From an uncultured Bacteroidota bacterium (GTDB lineage Bacteria > Bacteroidota > Bacteroidia > Flavobacteriales > Flavobacteriaceae): DNA of 32,255 nt. The notes beneath the pieces were generated by a model that did no database searches, had not been told where the DNA came from, and was given only the letters and a program-made list of their open reading frames with translations. Below are positions 16,540 through 25,305 of this stretch, one piece after another (position 1 is the stretch's first letter; each line of letters starts with the position of its first letter). The stretch covers positions 1 through 32,255 of the forward strand of contig CACGNO010000009.1 of assembly GCA_902574335.1 (NCBI GenBank), given 5' to 3'. The position numbers were made by a program, and so were the translations under genes.

Positions 16540-18465
16540 TTATTCAAAGCTTTCAAAACCACAATCAAAACAATAAGCAATTACATATCTGTCTTTTTTA
16601 GACAGAAACATCCTTTTTAAACCATTAAATTCTTTTAAAAAGCCTTGTATTTCTATTGGAAGCAGGTCTTCAAGCGAGCTTAAATAATCATCAAACTCTA
16701 CTTCAGTGTTGTAAGAAACAACTTTATAGTCTTCAAGCTCAAGCATTGACACCACAGAATCAACAGCATCATCTAAAGAACCTAGTTTGTCGACCAAGCC
16801 TAATTCAAGAGCAGTGTCTCCCCTCCATATTCTACCGCCAGCAAAACTAAGCACCTCAGAAAAGTCCAAGCCTCTATTATTGGCAACCTTAGTAACAAAA
16901 TTTTTATAGATGTTTTCAGTGTTTTCTCTGAATTGCTTGTTGAGATCTTTATTCATGCCTCTGCTTAAATCAAAAATATCACCAGCTTTTGTCATGCTAA
17001 CACCATCGTTATTAAATCCTACCCACTTTTCTAATGGAGAAATATCTTGAACAACGCTGTAGACACCAATTGAGCCCGTTAATGTGGTTTCTTCAGCCCA
17101 AATTTCTTCAGACGTGGTGGTCACCCAGACCCCGCCAGATGCAGCTATGTCTCCCATCGAGGTTATTACAGGTCTTCCCGTAGACTGAAATTCCTCCAAA
17201 GCGTTAGTAATCATTGAAGAAGCGTAAACATCTCCGCCAGGACTATTCACCCTTAACACAATGCCCTTTACGTTTTTATCATCTCTAGCTTTATTGATGT
17301 TTTTAACAATACCATCAGAACCAGCAGTGTTGAAGCCTATATTGCCAGTTACAATTGCACCTTCAACATGAATAACCGCAATTTTGTTTTTCAGTTGAGC
17401 CTTCCTTTTCTTAGTGTCAATATCTTCTGCTTTTAAAGTGGACAAATACTCTCTTCCAGAAATTCCCTCAGGACGCTCATACTCCTTTTCTTTTTCTTCT
17501 GCCTCATCCTCTTCTTCTTTCTCTTCTTCTTTCTCTTCTTCTTCTTCTTCTTCTTCTTCTTCTTCCTCCTCATTTCCATATTTTTCAATCAGATAGTTTC
17601 TGATTTCTTGCTTTGTCATTAGCTTGTCAACAAGACCAATTGCAAGAGCTGTTTCATTGTCGTTCCCACCGTTTTCACTAACCAACAAATGATAGTTGTC
17701 TCCGATGTACTGAATTTTTCCTGCTTCAAAACTCCTTCCAGCCTCCATCAAGCTTTTATATTTTTCCCAAATCGGAGTTACAAACTCCAACCACGCCAGC
17801 TTGTCTGTTTCAGACATATCGTTTCTTGTATACCCTTCAGGCCCTGACTTAAAATCGCCGGCAGCATATACATTCACATTAATTTTAATGTTTTTATAAA
17901 AATCTTTTTGATATTGCCTTATTCTACTAAAACCAAATGGCCGAATTGAACCATACGAGTCTCTTTCTAAAATTACCTCGTTTGCTTGAGAAGCAAGCAG
18001 ATATCCAGTTGTTCCAAGCCCACTTGTGTAAGCAACAATCTCTTTGCCGTTTTCTCTTGCTTTGTGCAAGGCATCTGCTATTTTTAACGCAGAAGTGTAA
18101 TAAGCCCTTAAGCCATCAACATCAAGATAAATAGCCTTAAGGTTGTCGTCTACTCCCGCACTATCAATAATTTTTAAAATATCATCTAACTCAATCTGGT
18201 TTGTAGAACTTCCAAAAAACTCAAACTCTTCAAAAGGATCGTCTCTAGTGATAGCCTTGTCTACAACCACTCCTTTTGGCTCCAGGTACAATATTTTATC
18301 TTTTGTTTCAATCTCATCAGATTCAAACAGTGAGAATACGCTAGAAAAAACACCAATTGTTATCAGCAATAAAAAGAAAGCCGTTATGCTGTTTACAAAA
18401 ATCTTTCTAAATCTGCTAAGCAGATTATCCATAAACGACATTATATTTTTAATTTTTTTTATCAT
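16540..18465 (-). CDS. sppA: Signal peptide peptidase SppA (S49, 67K type) with acidic low-complexity linker
   Basis: Two S49-like halves; GIVLRVNSPGGDVYASSMI, PVITSMGDIAASGGVWVTTTSEEIWAEETTLTGSIGVY; N-terminal TM. Confidence 0.95.
   Translation of the reverse strand: MIKKIKNIMSFMDNLLSRFRKIFVNSITAFFLLLITIGVFSSVFSLFESDEIETKDKILYLEPKGVVVDKAITRDDPFEEFEFFGSSTNQIELDDILKIIDSAGVDDNLKAIYLDVDGLRAYYTSALKIADALHKARENGKEIVAYTSGLGTTGYLLASQANEVILERDSYGSIRPFGFSRIRQYQKDFYKNIKINVNVYAAGDFKSGPEGYTRNDMSETDKLAWLEFVTPIWEKYKSLMEAGRSFEAGKIQYIGDNYHLLVSENGGNDNETALAIGLVDKLMTKQEIRNYLIEKYGNEEEEEEEEEEEEEKEEEKEEEDEAEEKEKEYERPEGISGREYLSTLKAEDIDTKKRKAQLKNKIAVIHVEGAIVTGNIGFNTAGSDGIVKNINKARDDKNVKGIVLRVNSPGGDVYASSMITNALEEFQSTGRPVITSMGDIAASGGVWVTTTSEEIWAEETTLTGSIGVYSVVQDISPLEKWVGFNNDGVSMTKAGDIFDLSRGMNKDLNKQFRENTENIYKNFVTKVANNRGLDFSEVLSFAGGRIWRGDTALELGLVDKLGSLDDAVDSVVSMLELEDYKVVSYNTEVEFDDYLSSLEDLLPIEIQGFLKEFNGLKRMFLSKKDRYVIAYCFDCGFESFE
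17476..17571 (-). repeat. Glu-rich low-complexity tract, including ten consecutive GAA codons (17536-17565) and 13 consecutive Glu codons (17533-17571)
   Basis: Direct reading of the (CTT)n tract on + strand; encodes EEEEEEEEEEEEEKEEEKEEEDEAEEKEKEYE. Confidence 0.95.
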
Positions 18466-18481
18466 GTTTTCTGTTTTAATA

Positions 18482-19381
18482 TTAATCTAATTTAAATTCG
18501 GCCATTACTGGATAATGGTCTGACAGCATGCCTGTTTCTTCACCATTATACACTGTAGAGTTTACGCACTTTTTTGCTAATTCACGACTCACCATTATAA
18601 AATCAATCCTTCGTTGGCTCTTTTCAAAATCTTGAACAGACTTGTAGTTACCTAAATGCACCCTTGCCGGATAAGTAAACCGGTCTTGTGTTTTAACGAA
18701 ACGCTGCGTTACGTCAATTAAAGGATATGCTATAAAAGAAGCCATTACGCTGTAATCAAATTCTTTGTCAAGCAAGTTATTATAATCTTTGCTTTTCAAA
18801 TCACTTGCTCTCACATTTTTTAATAAATCTTGGTTGTCCAAGCCTGGGCTTCCGTCAAAAGGAGAATGGGAGTTGAAGTCTCCCAACACCATAAAAGACT
18901 TGTTGTCTATTGAATCAATTTTTGAAAGAACTATTTCACTTTCTCTCATTCTAAAATCACGGTCCCTCGGGCTAAAGTGCACAACAAAAAAATCAACACC
19001 AAAGGTTTCGCAATGCAACATTCCGTGCCAAAGCCCCTCAATTAATTTTTCTTTTACAACAATCGGGCTAATTGACGTCAAGCCTACTGAATGGCAGTTG
19101 TCTTTAAGAATAACCGCATACTTGTGCCCCCATTTTTTTGCATCCTCAAGCAAAGTTTCTTCATTATAACCACAGAGCTCTTGTAGCGCAACAACATCTG
19201 GTTTTTGGTCAACAAACCAGTCAATCACATTATTTTTACGCTCTACGTCTTTTCTAAAATCAAAACCATTCCAAATATTATAAGATATTACTTTTAAAGG
19301 CTTTTTTTCATCTTGGGCGTTCAAGCCTAAAGCCATAAAGCAAAGGGTAAGTATAAAAAAACGTATTGAATGGATTTTCAT
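18482..19381 (-). CDS. Endonuclease/exonuclease/phosphatase family protein, secreted
   Basis: Signal peptide; KVISYNIWNGF, DVVALQEL, VLGDFNSHSP, RRIDFIMVS, LSDHYPVMAEF. Confidence 0.92.
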   Translation of the reverse strand: MKIHSIRFFILTLCFMALGLNAQDEKKPLKVISYNIWNGFDFRKDVERKNNVIDWFVDQKPDVVALQELCGYNEETLLEDAKKWGHKYAVILKDNCHSVGLTSISPIVVKEKLIEGLWHGMLHCETFGVDFFVVHFSPRDRDFRMRESEIVLSKIDSIDNKSFMVLGDFNSHSPFDGSPGLDNQDLLKNVRASDLKSKDYNNLLDKEFDYSVMASFIAYPLIDVTQRFVKTQDRFTYPARVHLGNYKSVQDFEKSQRRIDFIMVSRELAKKCVNSTVYNGEETGMLSDHYPVMAEFKLD

Positions 19382-19421
19382 TTTAAAACCACATTGAATT
19401 TAATGAAAATAAGATGAATGA

Positions 19422-19438
19422 AAAAGTTTCAAACTTTT
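19422..19438. promoter_or_regulatory. Inverted repeat AAAAGTTT-C-AAACTTTT in divergent intergenic region
   Basis: 8-bp arms, 1-bp centre, between EEP nuclease (-) and S9 peptidase (+). Confidence 0.3.
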
Positions 19439-19451
19439 ATTAGATTTAAGT

Positions 19452-21863
19452 ATGAAAAAAATTTACGCCCTAGCAATCTTTTTAATTGCATTCTCAATAA
19501 ATGCACAAGAAAACATAAAATATCAAAAACCATCTAAAGAAATTTTAGATTTAGTTGAGTTTGAAAGACCTCCATCTGTCCAATATGATGATGATAAAAA
19601 CTATATGGTTTTCCTATATAGAGACAACTATAAGTCTATTTCAGATTTGTCTGAAAAAGAGTTAAGATTAGGGGGGTTAAGAATTAATCCAAAAACAAAT
19701 ATTGGAAGTAGAGCTACATTTTATAATAATGTAAAAATTAAAAATTTAAAGAACAAAAACGGATCGGTTGAACAAGTATCAGGTCTGCCAGACAATCCAA
19801 AACTAACGAACTTTGCATGGTCACCAGACGAAACCAAAATTGCATTAACCAACACAACAGAAAAAGGAGTAGAGCTTTGGGTTTTAGATCTTGAAAAAGC
19901 AAGTGTGGTTAAATTGACAGAAGCAATATTAAACGCAAACATAGGTGGTGTGATTACCTGGCAAGCTGACAGTCAGTCAATGCTGGTTAAAACACTTTCA
20001 AAAAACAAAAAACCCTTAATCGATACCAACTCCATAGTTCCCGACGGACCAACAATTTCAAACAATTATGGAGCAAAAGCGCAAAACAGAACATACCAAG
20101 ACCTTTTAAAAAACAAATCAGACGAGCATAATTTTGAACAGCTTGCAACATCTTCCATACACAAAGTGTCTCTAAATGGCAGCAAAGAAAAATGGCTTGA
20201 TGACGCAATGTATAGAACAATTTCTTTCTCACCAGACGGGAATTATGTAATGGTTTCACAAATAAAAAAACCATTCTCATACTTAGTAACATACGGAAGA
20301 TTTCCCTCACAGACAGACATATTTGACAAGCAAGGAAAACTGATTATAAACCTTTTGGATACACCTTTAATTGAAGAGCTGCCAAAAGGAAGAATGTCAA
20401 CAAGGACAGGAAAAAGAAGCTATAGTTGGAGAGCGGACAAACCCTCAACCTTAATCTATGTAAAAGCTTTAGACGGTGGTGATCCTGCGTTTGAAGCTAA
20501 CTACCGAGACGAAGTTTTTGAGGTCGAAGCACCTTTTAGTGGAGAAGGAAAAGGTTTGGTAAAAACCACAAACAGGTTTAGTGGAATTGACTGGGGAACA
20601 GAAAACACAGCGATTGTTTATGATTATTGGTGGGACACAAGAAACAGAAAAGCATATGTTTTTAATCCCTCAAACTCAAGCTCAAAACCCAAAGTTCTTT
20701 ATGATAGAAACTATCAAGATATATATAGCGACCCGGGGAGTTTTTTAAAAGCCAGAAACGCATTTAACAAAAATGTCTTGATGCTTCACAAAGGAAACGC
20801 GTATTTGAGAGGAGCAGGGTTCAGCGAAGAAGGACAGTTCCCTTTTATTGATAAATTAAATATTACAACCCTTAATAAATCCAGAGTTTATCAGTCAAAA
20901 TACACTGACAAAGTAGAGGCTATTCAAGACTATAACCCCTCTACCAACGAACTAATAGTGAGAATAGAGTCTGCAACGGAATACCCAAACTATTACTCTA
21001 AAAAAACAAACGGTAAAAAATTGTCCAAAATAACACACTTTGAAAACCCTTTCAAAGAGCTACAAGCCGTTAAAAAAGAAGTAATAACCTACAAAAGAGA
21101 CGATGGATTGGAGCTTTCAGGAATTCTTTATTTGCCCGTAAATTATGACGAAGAAAAAAAAGAAAAAGCACCAATGATTTTGTGGGCTTACCCAAGAGAA
21201 TTTAAAGACCGAAACAGCGCTTCGCAAAACAACAAAAACCCAAATAGATTTACATCACCCTATTATGGTTCAATGGTTTATTGGGTAACAAAAGGATATG
21301 TTGTTTTAGACGACGCCTCCTTTCCTATTATTGGAGAAGGAGAGGAAGAGCCTAATGACAGCTTTAGAAAACAGCTAGTTGCAAATGGCAAAGCGGCTAT
21401 TGACGCCGTTGATAAAATGGGCTACATAGATAGAACAAAAGTTGCAGTAGGAGGCCACAGCTACGGAGCCTTTATGGTTGCAAACCTCTTATCTCATAGT
21501 AATTTGTATGCAGCTGGAATTGCAAGAAGCGGTGCATACAATAGAACTTTAACACCTTTTGGTTTTCAAAGCGAACAAAGAAGTTATTGGGAGGCACCGA
21601 ATGTTTATTATACAATGTCTCCTTTTATGCATGCTGAGAAAATGAAAACCCCGCTATTATTGATTCACGGGGAAGATGATAATAACTCAGGAACATACCC
21701 CATGCAGAGCGAAAGATACTTCAACGCATTAAAAGGCTTAGGAGCCACTGTTCGATTAGTAATGTTACCAAAGGAAAGTCACGGCTATGCATCAAAAGAA
21801 AGCATTTATCATGTTCTTTGGGAGCAAGACCAATGGCTTGAAAAGTATGTAAAAAACAAATAA
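19452..21863 (+). CDS. S9 family peptidase (prolyl oligopeptidase/acylaminoacyl-peptidase-like), secreted
   Basis: Signal peptide, beta-propeller-like N-terminus, GGHSYGAFMVANLL (GxSxG), LLIHGEDDNNS (Asp), ESHGYA (His). Confidence 0.95.
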   Translation: MKKIYALAIFLIAFSINAQENIKYQKPSKEILDLVEFERPPSVQYDDDKNYMVFLYRDNYKSISDLSEKELRLGGLRINPKTNIGSRATFYNNVKIKNLKNKNGSVEQVSGLPDNPKLTNFAWSPDETKIALTNTTEKGVELWVLDLEKASVVKLTEAILNANIGGVITWQADSQSMLVKTLSKNKKPLIDTNSIVPDGPTISNNYGAKAQNRTYQDLLKNKSDEHNFEQLATSSIHKVSLNGSKEKWLDDAMYRTISFSPDGNYVMVSQIKKPFSYLVTYGRFPSQTDIFDKQGKLIINLLDTPLIEELPKGRMSTRTGKRSYSWRADKPSTLIYVKALDGGDPAFEANYRDEVFEVEAPFSGEGKGLVKTTNRFSGIDWGTENTAIVYDYWWDTRNRKAYVFNPSNSSSKPKVLYDRNYQDIYSDPGSFLKARNAFNKNVLMLHKGNAYLRGAGFSEEGQFPFIDKLNITTLNKSRVYQSKYTDKVEAIQDYNPSTNELIVRIESATEYPNYYSKKTNGKKLSKITHFENPFKELQAVKKEVITYKRDDGLELSGILYLPVNYDEEKKEKAPMILWAYPREFKDRNSASQNNKNPNRFTSPYYGSMVYWVTKGYVVLDDASFPIIGEGEEEPNDSFRKQLVANGKAAIDAVDKMGYIDRTKVAVGGHSYGAFMVANLLSHSNLYAAGIARSGAYNRTLTPFGFQSEQRSYWEAPNVYYTMSPFMHAEKMKTPLLLIHGEDDNNSGTYPMQSERYFNALKGLGATVRLVMLPKESHGYASKESIYHVLWEQDQWLEKYVKNK

Positions 21864-21872
21864 AAAAACAAC

Positions 21873-21897
21873 TTTGTTTAGAACGATTCTAAACAAA
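21873..21897. promoter_or_regulatory. Perfect palindromic candidate operator TTTGTTTAGAA-CGA-TTCTAAACAAA
   Basis: 11-bp perfect arms, 3-bp centre, immediately upstream of the -7 box of the following gene. Confidence 0.5.
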
Positions 21898-21902
21898 AAG
21901 AA

Positions 21903-21910
21903 TATCTTTG
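21903..21910 (+). promoter_or_regulatory. Candidate -7 box (TATCTTTG)
   Basis: Exact TAnnTTTG match 25 nt upstream of the 21935 start. Confidence 0.5.
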
Positions 21911-21934
21911 CGCCTTAATTTTAAATAAAAAAAC

Positions 21935-22639
21935 ATGAAAAAATTCTTAAGTTTTATATTAATTTTTTGGGTCTCTTTTTCTTTTTCACAAATCTGGTCG
22001 TCATACGGAATTAAAGTTGCGCCAGAAAACGAAGAGTCAGTAGTAAAAATTATGGACGATTATTTTACAAACAACAAAGTTGAGGGCGTAACAGTTAGTT
22101 TATACTCGATTATGTTTACGGCAGCCGATCTAGACTTTACTCATGAAGTAATTTTCAGCGGAGAAGCAGAGGCTATGGCCAACCTTTATGTTCCAGAATT
22201 TCAGGACACTGCTTGGCAATTGTTTTCATCTAAAATCAACAATTTTGCTGATAATGTTTTTTCAGGACAAGGTTGGAGAAATTTTAATTTTGGAGAAACA
22301 ATGCCTTTTCAGCTTGTGATAACTTTTGAAGGAGATTGGGAGCCAATCAATAAATGGATGGATATGTCAAAACAGCTTAATGAGAAATACCCACAAGATT
22401 TTAGATCATTTGCAGCAGGTGGCATTAGTGTTGGTGGCCCAAGCAATGATGCATCACACTGGGCAGTTACAGGCTGGAAAACCTTTGCCGATTATATAGA
22501 AAACTGGAATAATACACAAAAATTTGAAGCAGAAAACCCCGCTTACGTTAAGGAAAAGGAAAGAATGGAGAAAGATATTGATTATTCATCAACTGGACCC
22601 GTCACAAAGACTATGAGGGTTTTGGTTAAACAATGGTAA
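21935..22639 (+). CDS. Hypothetical secreted protein
   Basis: Signal peptide MKKFLSFILIFWVSFSFSQ; followed by a terminator; no family recognised. Confidence 0.8.
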   Translation: MKKFLSFILIFWVSFSFSQIWSSYGIKVAPENEESVVKIMDDYFTNNKVEGVTVSLYSIMFTAADLDFTHEVIFSGEAEAMANLYVPEFQDTAWQLFSSKINNFADNVFSGQGWRNFNFGETMPFQLVITFEGDWEPINKWMDMSKQLNEKYPQDFRSFAAGGISVGGPSNDASHWAVTGWKTFADYIENWNNTQKFEAENPAYVKEKERMEKDIDYSSTGPVTKTMRVLVKQW

Positions 22640-22660
22640 ACTAAATTTTTATGAAAAATA

Positions 22661-22687
22661 AAAACCCCGATTATTCGGGGTTTTTTT
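22661..22687 (+). terminator. Rho-independent terminator
   Basis: Stem aaaaccccga / tcggggtttt, loop ttat, T run. Confidence 0.92.
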
Positions 22688-22724
22688 GTAATCAAGCTTG
22701 TCAACTTAAACCCAATCTATGCTA

Positions 22725-23141
22725 CTATAGAGCCCAGATTTTATCAACCCTGCCTTCTTCATCAACCTGAAACACCTCAACACCATCAAAGGTTTCGCCC
22801 GTCTTGGTTGTAAGTTTAAGAAAACAAGTTATGTACGAGCCAAGCTCAACAATGTCTACTAGCTCCTGTTTAAGCTCTGTCTCATTAACAAATCCAAAAA
22901 TAATTTCTTCAATCTCTGCTGCCCCAGTGGCTTCTAAACCAATTAAAGGAGCAACCATGTGATAGTCTTCAGTCGTTGGCACTTTTGACCACGACTCGAA
23001 CCCTTTTGACCATTCAAAAGTTTCTTTATAGTTTTTTATTGCCGCAGCAGTAGGGGATAAAACCTTAACAGGCTCTACCTTTTCTGGCGCTTCACATGAG
23101 AAAAATAAAAATGCTGATAAAATAAATAATAAGTTTTTCAT
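22725..23141 (-). CDS. Small lipoprotein, possibly SnoaL/NTF2-like
   Basis: Lipobox FLFFSCEAP; 138 aa; C-terminal LKLTTKTGETFDGVEVFQVDEEGRVDKIWAL resembles the NTF2-like end. Confidence 0.7.
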   Translation of the reverse strand: MKNLLFILSAFLFFSCEAPEKVEPVKVLSPTAAAIKNYKETFEWSKGFESWSKVPTTEDYHMVAPLIGLEATGAAEIEEIIFGFVNETELKQELVDIVELGSYITCFLKLTTKTGETFDGVEVFQVDEEGRVDKIWAL

Positions 23142-23183
23142 AATAAAAAGTATTTGGTTAAATGTAAAAAAAATAAGAAAAAG

Positions 23184-23507
23184 TCAAAACTTTTGACTAA
23201 GGCTTTCAACACGTTTTTTTATTTCTTTTGATGATAGAATTTCTTTGGACGTATATATTATAAAAAAGGAAAACCCCTTTGAAACACAGTCAGTAAAACC
23301 TAAGCCTTTTACCTGCTCTCTAATTCTTCTTTTGATAAGGTTTCTTTTCACTGCAGAGGGATAAAGTTTTTTCGACACACTTACACCAAACTCTACAAGG
23401 CCATCTTCAAAATCATAGATCTTTAGTAAAAGTCCTTGACCTTTTATTGTAGAGCCCTTTTCGAAAATAAGATCAATTTTGTTCTTGTTTTTAAGGTATT
23501 GGGCCAT
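23184..23507 (-). CDS. rnpA: Ribonuclease P protein component
   Basis: GVSVSKKLYPSAVKRNLIKRRIREQVK is the RnpA basic signature. Confidence 0.93.
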   Translation of the reverse strand: MAQYLKNKNKIDLIFEKGSTIKGQGLLLKIYDFEDGLVEFGVSVSKKLYPSAVKRNLIKRRIREQVKGLGFTDCVSKGFSFFIIYTSKEILSSKEIKKRVESLSQKF

Positions 23508-25303
23508 TAGTTTATTTCAACAGAATTATCCATTTGATTTATATCAGCAATTCTTTTTGAAGGATCAATTTCAACTTTACTCACCTTTTTATTTCCTTGA
23601 ACTTCAAACTCATATTCTGTTGAAGCCCAACTCCATGGCTCCATTAAATAAATTTCATTTTTAAAGGTTTTATAACCGTGTAATAAGTCGTTTGGAATGT
23701 AGTACATGTCAGACGAGCCGTCTTCAAAACAAACAACAACTTCAATTGGCATTGGAATTCTTGCTTTTCTTTTAAGGGTTATCACGCGCTCATCTTCTAA
23801 TGATGAGATATCAATTCCATAATCTATTTTGTGAGGTGTTCTTGTCCATTCATTTAAATACCATTCAAGTTCAAGATCAGAAACCTTCTCTGCAATCCTT
23901 TTAAAATCATTTGGTGTTGGGTGTTTAAACTTAAATTCTTCATAATACCTTCTTATCGTTTTGTTTAAGTTTTCTTTACCAATTATATAACCGAGTTGTG
24001 AAAGGAAAACAGACCCTTTGCTATATGCCGATGCGCCATAGGCAAAATTGTAGTCATATCTATCCGAGTGAATGGTTTGCGCCTGTTCAAAACCAGATTT
24101 AGCTAAAAGATAATACCTGTCATAGCTGCTTTTGTGGGGAAACTCAGGGTTTTTGTTGTTTACATAGTTTTCAGAAAGCGAAGTTATATATTCAGTAAAA
24201 CCTTCATCCATCCAAGCATGTTTTGACTCGTTTGTAGCCATTAGGTGTTGGAACCATGCATGCGCCATTTCGTGAGCAGTAACCCCGAGCAGGCTTGGAT
24301 AAGAACGTTCGCCAGTAATCATTGTGCACATAGCATACTCCATTCCCCCATCTCCCCCTTGAATAATTGAATATTGCTTCCAAGGATATGGGCCAATAGC
24401 TTCTTCAAAATATTTCATTAGTAAAACAGAGTCTTCTTGAAGTTTTTTCCAGTCCTCAACGTTTACAGTCGGTTTGTAAAAAAAGTGAAGATCTACACCA
24501 GACTCAGATTTTTTAATATCGTGTACATAATCAGGATCTGCTGCCCACGCAAAATCATGTACGTTTGGAGCATAGAATTTCCAGGTATTCTTTTTAGCCC
24601 CATTTTCTTTAGGATCTTTTTCTGTATACCCATGGCCGATTTCGTTAGCGTTTTGTAAATAACCAGTTCCACCCACAACATAGTCTTTATCAATTGTTAT
24701 ATTGACTGAGTAGTTCCCCCAAACACCATGAAACTCTCTTCCGATGTATGGGTTTGGATGCCAGCCCTCAGAATCATATTCTGCAAGTTTTGGAAACCAT
24801 TGTGTCATTGTCATATCAACCCCCTCTTTATTTAATTTTCCAGATCTTCTAATTTGAAGAGGAACTTGTGCTGTAAAAACCATACTAAGCTTTGTTTTTT
24901 TCCCTGGCAATAGAGGCTTGTTTAGTCTAGCCAACAAAATAGTTTCATTTACCTCATAATAAACATCTTTTCCATCTTGCTTTAAAGCAGAAACACTAAT
25001 GTCTCCGTAGTCTTTTTCTTCCAAAGCAACAATTCTGCTTCCTACCCTTCTGTCGGGGTCTCTAATTGTCCTAGAGCGAACATCCATTTGGCTGTTTGGT
25101 TTAAATGCATTGAAAAACAAGTGATAATAAACCTTTTTAATGGTGTCGTTCGAATTATTTGTATATATGATTGACTGATTTCCGTCATAAGTAAAGTCCG
25201 ATACATCTACAACTATATCCATTTCATATTCAACATGTTGTTGCCAATAGTTTTGGGAAAAAGAAAGCTGGAATGCAAGTAAAATAAATATTGTTCTAAT
25301 CAT
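23507..25303 (-). CDS. M1 family metallopeptidase, secreted
   Basis: GGMEYAMCTMI and HEMAHAWFQHLMATNESKHAWMDEGFTEY (HExxH-18-E). Confidence 0.95.
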   Translation of the reverse strand: MIRTIFILLAFQLSFSQNYWQQHVEYEMDIVVDVSDFTYDGNQSIIYTNNSNDTIKKVYYHLFFNAFKPNSQMDVRSRTIRDPDRRVGSRIVALEEKDYGDISVSALKQDGKDVYYEVNETILLARLNKPLLPGKKTKLSMVFTAQVPLQIRRSGKLNKEGVDMTMTQWFPKLAEYDSEGWHPNPYIGREFHGVWGNYSVNITIDKDYVVGGTGYLQNANEIGHGYTEKDPKENGAKKNTWKFYAPNVHDFAWAADPDYVHDIKKSESGVDLHFFYKPTVNVEDWKKLQEDSVLLMKYFEEAIGPYPWKQYSIIQGGDGGMEYAMCTMITGERSYPSLLGVTAHEMAHAWFQHLMATNESKHAWMDEGFTEYITSLSENYVNNKNPEFPHKSSYDRYYLLAKSGFEQAQTIHSDRYDYNFAYGASAYSKGSVFLSQLGYIIGKENLNKTIRRYYEEFKFKHPTPNDFKRIAEKVSDLELEWYLNEWTRTPHKIDYGIDISSLEDERVITLKRKARIPMPIEVVVCFEDGSSDMYYIPNDLLHGYKTFKNEIYLMEPWSWASTEYEFEVQGNKKVSKVEIDPSKRIADINQMDNSVEIN

Positions 25304-25305
25304 AA

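Noticed and set aside
17414-17596. Plus-strand 60-aa poly-Ser ORF
   Set aside because: Simply the antisense reading of the poly-Glu microsatellite in sppA.
18143-18490. Plus-strand 115-aa ORF antisense to sppA (also 13408, 13996, 18789, 31482 and other antisense ORFs)
   Set aside because: Shadow ORFs of well-supported genes on the opposite strand.
21873-21900. Palindrome as a Rho-independent terminator of the S9 peptidase gene
   Set aside because: AT-rich stem followed by A-rich rather than T-rich sequence on the + strand; operator placement fits better.
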